A DNA stretch of 64,000 nucleotides, from NCBI GenBank assembly GCA_905178155.1, contig CAJINV010000008.1, forward strand, positions 1,674,001 to 1,738,000. The letters are read 5' to 3'. The stretch comes from Amoebophrya sp. A120. Taxonomy: Eukaryota > Sar > Dinophyceae > Syndiniales > Amoebophryaceae. A model generated the notes under the pieces. It searched no databases and was not told where the DNA came from. It was given only the letters and a program-made list of their open reading frames with translations. Below are positions 1 through 10,142 of the stretch, piece by piece (the stretch's first letter is position 1; each line of letters begins with the position of its first letter). Position numbers and translations under genes: made by a program.

Positions 1-246
1 TTGAGTCTGCAGATTTTGGGCCATTTCGGTCGAGGCTTTGACGACAATCGAGTGTGCCTCGATCATCCGATCCATGCATTTTGCAAGGCAAATCTGGTCC
101 GGTTTTCCGAGCGAATCCGGAAAGCTGGATTGCCCATTCGGAAAGCACTTCTCGAAGCAGGTCTTCTGGATCTGCTGCTGCAACATCTGCACAACCGCGA
201 GATTCAGCTGGTTCTGCATCTCTGCCACCTGCCTTGTCTGATCCAT
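1..246 (-). CDS. TIM13: Small Tim chaperone, Tim8/13 type (C-terminus beyond window)
   Basis: The minus strand is open from an ATG at 246-244 to the window edge, giving the first 82 residues. The protein shows the twin CX3C signature of small Tim proteins: CFEKC near residue 33 and CLAKC near residue 56, the second followed by MDRMIEAHSIV, which resembles the CMDRYM(D/E)AW segment of Tim13. Small Tims of this family form hexamers in the mitochondrial intermembrane space and escort hydrophobic precursors; the paired cysteines form two disulphides. The 18-residue spacing between the motifs is a little longer than usual. Tim8 rather than Tim13 remains possible. The start is the only in-frame ATG before the conserved helix. 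The 3' end lies outside the window, so neither stop codon nor later introns can be judged. Confidence 0.8.
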   Translation of the reverse strand, partial: MDQTRQVAEMQNQLNLAVVQMLQQQIQKTCFEKCFPNGQSSFPDSLGKPDQICLAKCMDRMIEAHSIVVKASTEMAQNLQTQ

Positions 247-1185
247 CTTTTCGGTTTTTTGGGTGTCTCTGTCCTGCGAGCGGAACAACGAGTTATTTTG
301 GCTACTACCAGAATCTAATTCTGATTGAAAAATTGAAATTCTCTGTAATGTTGTTCTTCTTCTTCCTACATGACCATGAGTACTTCTACGACTAAATGAA
401 AATCAACGAGAAAGTGAGAGTTCTGTGGGTGACGGCGACGGCCTGCAGAAGTCTATGATTCGCATGCTAGTCGTTGTCGTTCTTGTTGATCATGTTGCAT
501 GTGCATCATCAGATAGCAGGATAAGATTACGACCTTGAATTCAGATAAGGATATATCTTCTTCTTGCAGTAGAAAGTACAGCGCTGCGGTGGAGTGAAGA
601 TCGTGGAAAAAAAAGCACCAGGAAGCTGCGTGATCTGTATGTTTTTTCCTGTACTCTTCGGAATGATGTCACACGAAGAAAAAGCAGTCGCCGGGCCGGC
701 GCCTTCTTGCTAATCGTAACCTTGCCAAAAACTACAAGTTGAAATTTTTGCGCTTGACCCTCAAGGACGATGGATTGCAGCACAGCAGCTAGGAACGAGC
801 GGAAAAAAAAAGAGCAGCTGCGACAGAACACACAACGTAAAAATCATGAATTATCTCGTCCTCGCACGGCCTGAGGAGCCGCTCCGTATCCCTGTCGCAC
901 AATCGTGCGGTCAGAGACTGAAATTTAAATGAAATGGCTGTCGATTGATATCTCAAGTACCAACGATAGTGCAAGTTCGAGGCCTCTCTACTTGTTCTGT
1001 TTCTCATATTCAGAGACTGGGCAACGGCAAACAAACGCTTCTTGCTTCAGCTATTCATTGATTGAGCGTAGTAGCTCAACTGAATGAAAGCGTGAAACAG
1101 CAACGAGGCAAAACTGCAGAAGAAACTACTAGCAAAACGTAGCCAAAATGAAACATGTCGTGGAAATCGAAATCATACAGTCAAA
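247..1185. other. Intergenic spacer without recognised gene
   Basis: This stretch lies upstream of the small Tim start and downstream of the last supported exon of the next gene. Open frames here are short and read as unstructured peptides on both strands. It may contain the true 3' exon and UTR of the neighbouring gene, whose C-terminus is uncertain. Confidence 0.4.
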
Positions 1186-4100
1186 TTACAAAAAACCTTT
1201 CACGGCGCTGTGCGCCCCAATTGGCTGCTCGCTACCATGTTTGGTTCCAGTTCTTGTCTTGGGAAGAAACAAGATCCGCCGAATACCACAAGCACCAGCT
1301 CGAGCACCACCACAAGTCGTGGTTGCAGTGGCATGAATGTCGAGTAAACCTGTTGAGACCATTCTGGAACCGGCGAACCTACCTACCTTGAGACCTATCT
1401 TCCCAGTTCCTACGAGTGCTTTTCCGGTGAGTCTACCTGCTCCCAAGGCGACTCGCCCCGCTTTGTACTGAGACATCGGATCCGTTACGTTGCGATGGAG
1501 AAGTATCGAAATGACATGTCGCTTCACATCTTGTCAAAATTGCGTTTGGTACAGCTTGGTTGGCCTTGTAGTAGTGCCAGCGCGCTACGTTTTTCAATGA
1601 ATGGAAAGAAGCTCGACAAGTCTGCCGAACTGTACAACGACCGTGCTAGCCATTGCCTTTCGACGCCATAATTCGTCGTATTCGGATAAGCATGCACGAC
1701 GCACACACATCAGAGACAATTCGAATAGATGCACGCAACACGAATAGAGAGAAGCGACATGCGCGCAGTTCGATAGCAGCGCCCGCGGTCGCATCGTAGG
1801 CTGCCGCCTTTATGTCACCGGCGGCGTTGTACGTGCGCTTGACTTTGGACCTTTCGTCAAACGCGTCGATGAGACTCTTTGGCTTGTACTCCCCCTCCTG
1901 CCGCGCTTCCCACTCCGAGGCACTGGAGGTTTTCATGCCCAACAAGGCGCCGGGTGTAAACCGGAACCGCGGATCCGCTCCCTCCGCCGTGACGCGGGCG
2001 ATCTCGTCCTGCATGGCCTGCATCCGCTGCTGTCGCTGGTACTCCTCTTCCATGAGCTGCCGGTCGCTCTTGAGAACCGGATTCGTACTGATCTTCTCGG
2101 AATCCAGCGAGCCGCCTTCCGCCCCGGTTCCCTCTTGGATGGCCAAGGAATCGTCGTCCGCCTCGTCCAGTCCGTGATCTAGATCGTCTGTCTCCTCCTC
2201 GTCCATCGCGTGCGTTTCTGGCTCCCTGATGTCTTCGTAGTCAAAGAAACGCCGGAGCTCCCGCACGCAAGATAGCGGCTCCCCTTCGCGACACATTGCG
2301 TCCTGCTCTTCCGCGGTCTTCGCGTAATCGTCTTCCGGTTCTTTGGACAACTCGTACTTTTCGTCTTTCGGAGCCTCCGCCGCTTCCCGCTATGCTGTGC
2401 AAAAGTATCGTACTCCTACTCGTAGTATTGCAAACATGCATTACAAATCTTGTTCTTAAGCTAAATCCGCATTACAAATTTTATTTCTGATGCTGAGGAA
2501 ATTTGTAATGCATTTATACGAGTACGATACTTTTGCAATGCATACCCGCACCGTGCCGTCGATCTCCAGTGGCGGCGCAATCCCCTTCGTCGCCGGGTCA
2601 ATGTAGATCGTCCGCGCAGCGTAGTGCTTACTTTGGTCGCGGAAGTTCTGTCCCGGCCCCGGCCACCAGCGTTTTCGAAGTTCCGCCTGCTGTTGCTCGT
2701 CGTGATGATCGAGACCTTCTTTATTCATCTCAGCATCGGCACCATTCTCGGCCAGCTCGGGATTTTTCACGACATACGCGAAAGAGCCACTTTGTACTTT
2801 AGCGCAAATGAACGGCCGGGACTTCGGCATGGTCGTCCAAACCTTCGCGTACGCGTTTTTCAGGATTCTGTTGGCACCTTTCTGCTCCGTCGCAAACAGG
2901 TGCTGATCGAGGAAATGTGCAAGCTTCAACCGCTCCAGCGTAAGCTGTTCGCGAGTCATGGTCCGGTAATCGACGCCGGTAATTGGGATACAGGCGGACG
3001 CAGGGTTCCGTGGATCATCCATGACTGCGCTCTTGTTGGTGGAAGAGGACATAACACCGGAATCGCTGCGGGCTTGTGCTTGACCATCGGTCGCATGAGT
3101 TTGGCGATGGCTTGCCGCGCCATCGGTCGTCGTGGACGAGCCGGAATGGTCCGCTCCGGTATTATGATCGTCGGACTGCGGCATGACCTCCGCGTCGATG
3201 GAGTCATCGGTGCGCACGACCGGGCTGATATGGATCATCCGAATGTATTTCGCAATTTCTCGCGAGAGCTCTTGGAGTTTTTCCAGTTTCGGGAACTCTC
3301 GTTCCTCCACGGGTCGTGGGTGATCCAGGAGCGTCATTTTCTTCTTCTCCACCTTCTCCGCTTCAATGGGAGCTGATCCAGCATCTGGCTCAGCTTCATC
3401 CTCGTTAGCATCTGCAGCATCCCCCGTTTCCGGGGTCATATCAACATCCTCGCCCGTCGCTGTCGTGTCGCCGGTGCCAGCGTCCGGTGGGGGCACGATT
3501 TCTCCTGCATCTTCATCATCGCTTGCCGCAAAAGACGTCACGATGCTCTTCGTGCTCTTTCCTCTTGAAGATCTTCCTAGAGCTGCACTGTAGTTCTTGT
3601 TCTTTAGCGTGTGCATCTCAGCATAAGAACCCAGAGCGGGAACCCCTTCTACTCTATCACCCGTGCAAATGCCACCACCAGTGCGGACTCCCTGCCGCTC
3701 GAGCGAAACGTCCAGATGATTTTTCCCTGAGGGAATCCCTACAAACGCCGTGAGCACGTCGCCATTACGGGGGAAGTTCACTTTCGGAACGCTGTCCTCC
3801 AACTCATCCACGTGCTCAAGCATTCCTAATTTCACGAGACACTGCGCCACGAGCTTCTTGCTCTTTCGCAAACCAGTAAGCGCGGAATTCTCCAAACAGT
3901 GCGGAGCCGCACCGACGCAGCATGAATTGGTGGTTAGGTCGCCGCCACCACTTTCGTTAGCGCCTTTTGATACCGAATCAGCAGGAGAAGTAGAGCTCCC
4001 GCCCGATAGAGGCAAGCTTGACCGCTGCTGACAGGCGTTTTGCGGATACTTCACCATGCACTTGATGCGTGGTTTCTGGCCACTGGAAACCTTGGCTCCA

Positions 4101-5118
4101 TCGTCAGGAACTCGCTCGCAGGCGAAGGGCTTGTCCGACAATCCGGTGCTGGCGCTGGCCTCATTCTCCACACCGCCACCACTGCTCGGCGTGCCGCCCT
4201 CCGGGAAGAGCCGCTCGCAGCCATCTCGGAGCAGGGTTTTCCAGTGCTGCCACTTCTTGCCGATCGCCGACTCAAGATTGGCGACGGACTTCGGATTCCA
4301 CTCTAGTACGGAATGCGCAGTCAGCACGGTAGCCGCAGTATTGGGTTTTTTCCGAAAAACTAGGTCCCGAAGGTATTTCTTTTCCGCGGCGGAATATGGC
4401 TGCTGCAACACGAGCTCTTCCTGCTGGGCATACTTTGCGACGAGGGCGGTCAGACTCTGCGTGGCCTCCAGTTGCTGGGCGTGGTGCCCGTAGAACGCTG
4501 CAGGCTCGTACACGAAGGTCTCGGTGAGCTCGGTGTCCATGTCGTCCGTGATTACGATGGTGAAGATGATCTGCTCTTCCTTGTGGTCTTCTATGAGCAA
4601 TCATGCAATGCCATGAACGAAGTAAGTACTTAACTCATCTGACTATCGGATAGGTATCGCCCGCCGGTCGTAATTTTCACACTTCTACTGACGGTTCAGC
4701 ACCAACTACTCAGACACTCTCCCATTGCTCCTGGGAGCAATCAGGTCTCTCCTTGTGCAGTCATCATCTATCACACCGCATGGGAGGCGGAAGAGGTTGA
4801 CGAAAACGAAAGAATCCGACCGTAGATACACGATTTCGAAGATAGCTCACCTTCCCACACACCCTCAACAACAAAAGTACAAAGTACATACCGCTCTCGT
4901 TTTCTCACGCGCAAGCAGGCAGCAGCGAGATTTGGGATCGAGATCGTCATGCAGTGACACAAGATCAATTTCATACGCGACGGCGAAGTAGACGAGGATA
5001 ACCAACATCTGCACGACAACCGACCGAACACAAACTACTTACTTGCACTTACAGGAAAGCGACGGTCCATGTCTAGCAAAAGGAGAGACTCGGCTTTCAT
5101 GACTTTTTTTCGCTCCAT
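1186..5118 (-). CDS. Unrecognised multi-exon protein interrupted by an introner
   Basis: I do not recognise the product. Supported exons: 5118-5053 (ATG, 22 codons, ending at donor GTAAGTG), a 44-base intron, 5008-4892 (39 codons, including a hydrophobic stretch LVILVYFAVAYEIDLV, ending at donor GTATGT), then a long exon from about 4579-4570 to 2546, an introner, and an exon from 2389. Removing 2390-2545 joins IDGTVR to REAAEAPKDE in frame. The long exon has an ordered N-terminal part (about 130 residues), a disordered acidic/Ser-rich middle, and a second ordered part with helical LEKLQELSREIAKYIRMI and the Trp-rich RKRWWPGPGQNF. A probable last exon (below about 1490) encodes a Gly-every-fourth segment, VALGAGRLTGKALVGTGKIG. 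Boundaries of the exon 3 start and of the final intron are unresolved, so the C-terminus (stop at 1186) is provisional. Confidence 0.6.
2391..2544 (-). mobile_element. Introner: TIR element acting as an intron
   Basis: The 154-base element has 25-base terminal inverted repeats (2391-2415 and 2520-2544; inner core TGCAAAAGTATCGTACTC, two mismatches overall) and a second nested inverted pair, ATGCATTACAAAT at 2436-2448 against ATTTGTAATGCAT at 2501-2513. It is flanked by a perfect 5-base direct repeat (CCCGC at 2386-2390 and 2545-2549 on the plus strand), a target-site duplication. On the coding strand the G of the duplication plus the first T of the TIR make the GT donor (2545-2544), and the last A plus the next G make the AG acceptor (2391-2390). 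Excising 2390-2545 (156 bases) keeps the reading frame. There is no coding capacity, so it would be non-autonomous. Confidence 0.9.
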
Positions 5119-5256
5119 TGACTCTTCTACGGGAAGTCATCGGATATTCATGTTTCGTGAACTTCCAGAGTATGCAGTTCAACGAACCACCTATTGCCCA
5201 TACCCCCGACTCCTGTGTAGTTTATGCGATCCTCTCTATGCTGCATGTTCATCGCG

Positions 5257-8200
5257 TCAGATACCATCCGAACTTCCTTGTCTTCCTGTCCTTACGTCCT
5301 CAGGCAGTACAGACTCTGCACTTGAGACGGGAGGACCATGTTGTGAAGATGACCCTGAAGCAACTACATCCAGCGTGGTGACGTCCTGATCGTGATCGTC
5401 TTTCGGCTGTTGATCTACTCCAACCGACCCTGGCATCTTGCCGACGGATGTTCCTTCTTTTGGTGCAGTACCAGTAGAAGACATGTCGTTGTCTACTGGA
5501 GGAGCAATTGCAACAGCAAGCCCGACATCACTTAGGCCTGGCTGCGTTGCCGTTGCCTCAAACGCGGCAAGAGCAGAGGCGTCCGCAGTATTCACCTGTC
5601 CTTCGGGCGAGACCAGTGCATGCTCCGTTGTTGGTGTGAATCCGCTTTTCTCCGGCGCGATGTTGAATTGCTCATCCGCCACACTCGGCGTTGTTTGCTC
5701 GGCATTGAAAAAGTGGTCGTCGAACGAAGCGAAATTTTGATCAGCGATTGCAGCAGAGTCCTGCGGCCCTTCTGCTCCTTCACCCGGAGGACCTTCCTCC
5801 GCCGTTGTCGTAAGATTTTTTTGCGTTTTCTTCTCGTGCTTTCTTCGCACTTCATCGTAGGCATGTTCCTGCGCGTCCATTTCCATCAGCACATGCTGAT
5901 TGTACCGCAAGGAAAACGACCGCTTGGCATCGCTGATCACGTCCCGCGGGTGAAAAGCCGAACGCGCGTTCGCAAGCCAGGACGGGTTATTTTGGTCGTC
6001 CTTCTCCTTGTCCTCGTGCCTCTTCTTCTTTTTCTTCGCAGCAGTGCCAGTGCCAGCCCCGTTAATAGCACTCGGTGGCTGTAGTTCGACGGAAACTACC
6101 TGGTCTGTCCCGATGTCTTCTGACGCTATGGACGGTGGAACGGTGGTCGCGGTGTGACTCGGGGAGGATCGGGTGGACCCGTCTGGCGGCTCCTTCACTG
6201 CTGCACCCTGCGGACTCAGCTTTGGAATATTTTGAGTTGTTGTGGCAGATGAGCCTGATACTGCAAGAAGACCTTGCGGCGCTTTTTGATCTACGACAGC
6301 ACCAGCTGCGGTTAACTGCTTTGTTCCACCGCCCGCTGCAACAGACGAAAGCGACGATGCCAGAGACGTCGAAGTTGTCCCGCCGATGGAAATCTCGTCG
6401 TAGTTGTTTCCAGATGAGGAACTCGACGAGGACCCTGTGCCGTCCTGGTCGATTTCTCCGACTTGGTCCATTTCATACGTGTCTAGCTGCACCAGATTTC
6501 CGATCTTACTCGGCGACACGACACTGCTCAGCTGTGTGGTCTGCTGGAGTCCACGACCACCCGTTGTGCCCTCCTTTGTTCCGCCAAACGCGTTCAGTAA
6601 AGACTTCTGTTTTTCCACAGGATGCACCGGCCTGCTGGTGGACGCCGTGGCGGCCGTAGTGCCTATTTGAAGCCCGTGGCTGATTGCGTGGTTGGTTGCG
6701 AGTTGGTTCCTGACCGGGATGCCGACGACACGGCTGGCGTCGCCAACGCCGGTGTTAAAACTCTTGCCGGTGCCAGGTTTCTGTGCAACTCCTTCCTGTG
6801 TACTAGCCACTGCGGAGCCATTGCTCAACGCAAATCCCGGCTCAACGGAGCCGACGTTTGGGTGCATTGTTCCAGTTTGGTACTGCGGATCCGCTTGCAA
6901 GAAATTTTGTGGGTGCAGCTGCGCTGCGCCTGTGTGTGCATGCAGTTCCTTCGGCGAGTTGTACTCCTTCACTGGTTGGGTTACGTCTTGAAACTCTTTC
7001 CAATTAAACGCCAAAATCATATCATGTGACACAATCTCCCCTGCCCGGAAACTCATTTCCGATCCGAGTTCCTTCTTGGCAAACACATTTTCTGATCATG
7101 ACTGAAAAAAGTAGTTGCACACCGTGTGGCAGGAAGTTGTAAACTTCTCTAATCCTTGATACGGTGTTGCAACACGGTTTGAACGAGCTCAAACAGCATA
7201 CCGTGGCAGTGTGGTCTCTCTGCGCTCTCCCTATCCATGCAAAAGCTGAGCTTTGTATAATCATTTGACTGTGTGTATGCCTGCAATTACAATTACTGAA
7301 GATGTGAAACAGAAACGAGGACAATGGGGGGGCGTGATCATGTGTCACAGTTGGTAGGTCATGCACGCAGTGAAAAACGCGCACTCGACGATGAGAATGA
7401 AATCCTGCCACGCCTCCTGGTTTTTCGAGATGAACAGCGGAAACATGTAGCCCTGCCAAAACGTCAGAAAGACCACCATTTTCACGGCGGCGAACTTGAG
7501 GATGCACTTTTTGTCCTGCATGGCCACGTGGTTCTTGCACGCCGTGTACATGAGGTACCTGAAGTGGTGTGGGTGAAAAAAGGTAGAAAGATGCTAGCGC
7601 CCGCCACCCAAGTTGAGAGGTCTTGTGCTTAGTAGTTACTTACTATCACGGCACTGCTTAGAAGTCACTCTGGTGCCGGTTTTCTTCTTTCGGCGCATTG
7701 ACAACAAGCAAAGCGTCAACTTTAACTTTATCAGGAGCCGCAAAACGAAAATAACATCACAGTCAGAGGCAAGAAAAATAAACTCTTATTGATACAGTCC
7801 GAACAGCGCCAGGGTGTAGCTAACGTTGTAGACAAAGTTCGTGAACAAAATCGCCAAGATGTTTCTCTCCGACCCCTGCGCCCATAGAAACAGCTCGATC
7901 ACGCACATGACTGGTTTCATGATGACGAACTGCAGCGCGCACCGCTTCGGAAAGCGGATCATCTGCTCCGGGGGGATGGCACCGAAGCAGATGCTGAACG
8001 GCCACGGGTAGTGAAATTCTTTCACCGGCTTGGAAAAATCCGCAGAGTGCTCCTCGGCAATGCTGGTCAGGCACATGTGCTCCCCACCCATGTACTCCAG
8101 GATCAGCATCAGAAAGCTGTAAATCACCACCGCCTCCCAGAAATCCCGCATCACGTTGATGGGAAAAGGGTATCCAAGAGAAGCAAATACTGGATACTGA

Positions 8201-8904
8201 CAAGCTTTTCTTGTTGTCCTGTGCAAGAATCAAGAGACAGTTGCTGGTGCAATGTCGATTTATGTGTTTAATCTCGTAGTGGCAAATAATGGCATCAATA
8301 GGTGCATCTGCCGCTTTTGCCTTATCTTTGTCAACGAACTAGTATGGCACCATAGACCATGGCATCATAGTCAACATGCATGATTCACGTATACGATGCA
8401 AAACGAGAAAACTTGTAAGTATGTGCTACAAAATTATGTTGCTTGGATATTCTCCCTTCGGGCACCAAAAGCGCCAAGAAGCTGAAGAAGACCTAATTGT
8501 AATTTCAGTTTGATGACTGATGGCATGAAATTTTCAAAGAGCAAAAGAATGGAAGCAGGTGAAGGAGCAGGAGCACATGCATGCTTACCGTTCCAAAAAT
8601 GCGAGCGGTAATGCTCGTGGTAGTCATCCTTGAGTTCATCAGATGTTGCAGAGAACCAGAATGCGGCTTTCTTGCATGTACTGGCTTACTTCGCATGTAT
8701 GTTCGAAAAATCAACGAGAACTATCCTTACCACAATCGGGGTGATCAGCAGGATGCGTAGAATGTGCGTCTGCAGGTGCGGTTTGGCATAGTGTGACAAA
8801 TGCTTGTACATGTTGTACGCCGTCAGTCCCCAGACGAACACGATACAACCGACCGCGAACACCACTGCCCACCCGCTCACCACGAACTGGCCTCCAGACT
8901 GCAT
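5257..8904 (-). CDS. TMEM184: TMEM184 / organic solute transporter alpha family membrane protein
   Basis: This is a multi-pass membrane protein of the OST-alpha/TMEM184/LAZ1 family. Exon 1 (8904-8731) encodes a first TM segment and the motif YNMYKHLSHYAKP. A GTAAGG intron follows to 8197. Exon 2 (8196-7796) carries FWEAVVIYSFLMLILEYMGG and a conserved LQFVIMKPVM. An intron from 7795 to 7559 leads to exon 3 (7558-7349) with LKFAAVKMVVFLTFWQG and the last TM. All three joins up to exon 3 are in frame. Exon 4 starts near 7060-7010 and ends at 5257; it holds the family segment PRDVISDAKRSFSLRYNQ followed by about 200 disordered residues, so the cytoplasmic tail is much longer than in animal or plant homologues. 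The exon 3/4 junction is not canonical as far as I can see. Family members sit in plasma or endosomal membranes; the substrate here is unknown. Confidence 0.85.
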
Positions 8905-10142
8905 CGTGCGAAGAAGAGGTGGATCCAAGAATACACAAATGCTCAAGCAAGTCGCGCCCAGGTTCCACGGCAGGTCTGCTTCGGTCCTTGTTTTCCAAAT
9001 TTTTGGCCAACGATTTGAAACAAAGATAGAGAACAAGATATCAGGATAAACGCATCGTGTGGTAAGAGTCACTGGCGTGATTGGACATGGTGACATCAAA
9101 AGTAGTTGAACGTCGAAGTCGCATCCTGGTTTTCAGCCATGAAGCTGCGTGCGATAGCAATTTCGACGCCTGTTCTAGCTTAATTAGTTAGCCACAGCTA
9201 CAGCATTGCTAGTTGTAATATTTTCTGCTTCACTCATCGTCATCATCTGCTGGAACGATTACAACTTTGTTTGCAACGGTGGTCATTTCGAGCAGTCCAT
9301 ACTTGTTAGTTACAGCATACAGTTCTCTCTATGGTTGGCATCGAGAAGAGGTGTTTATCGCGAGGCAGGGTAGAAGTCCGGATATTCATGTTCATGAGGC
9401 GCGCGTAAAGCTGAGGTCCTGTGGAGACGATGAGTACCAAACCAATACCACACAGAATCGTGATATGCAGTAGCACACGACACTGAACCTTTTCAGGCGA
9501 TCATTCCTGCTCGTAAAGGACCCAAGCACAGGCATCTCGTAGCAAGAAAAACTGAAGGACAATACGAAGATGCAGCCATGCCTGAGCATTTTCCTCTTCC
9601 TTGTGTTGCATGCGTGAGAGCGTTCTTGTACCGGTAAAACTTCACTTCGCAGTACTACTCTGTATGTACTTACATTTTCTCTCAAAATCGGCAAGATGCA
9701 CTCTTCTTGCTTTTTCCATCGAACACATAGCCGTCCTCTAAGTGAGGAGAACTACAACTAGAAGCCCTTAGGCGGTGGATAAAAATGGCCAACCTGCCGG
9801 TGTATGCAAAAGCAAAAGCTCATGTAAGTTTATGGGATTTCGCGTTCTTCCACGTGCTGCTGTCAAGCAAGATTGCGTCGACCATTTCGATTTCGTGTTG
9901 AGAGCAGCTTGCCTCCGGCTCAGATTGACCAAATACATGGGAGTGAACGTGAAAGGGATAGCGCATCATGTAATAAGTGATCGCTCTTCGGTCTATCACT
10001 ATCGTCTCTGTCCCGTGGCCGAGGCCGTGCATCCGAATCATAAGGCCGAACTGACTTTTTCTTTGTTCTTGACAAAACTGAAAATGTGCCCAGAGTAAAC
10101 ACCATTCGTGGTCAAGTCAAAGGCTGCAGTAAGGCTGCCTGT
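8905..10142. other. Intergenic spacer without recognised gene
   Basis: The spacer lies between the TMEM184-like start and the dioxygenase stop. Frames open on either strand give no recognisable protein. An upstream 5' exon or UTR of the TMEM184-like gene could lie near 8905-9100, where the frame stays partly open without a convincing domain. Confidence 0.4.

Noticed and set aside
1138-1156. Minus-strand CATTTTGGCTACG resembling part of the spliced leader.
   Set aside because: Only nine bases match in the right order, below what chance allows in 64 kb.
4892-5118. Possible cornichon-type membrane protein from the hydrophobic second exon followed by EIDLVSLHDDLDP.
   Set aside because: Similarity is limited to a few residues and the downstream exon does not continue the cornichon pattern.
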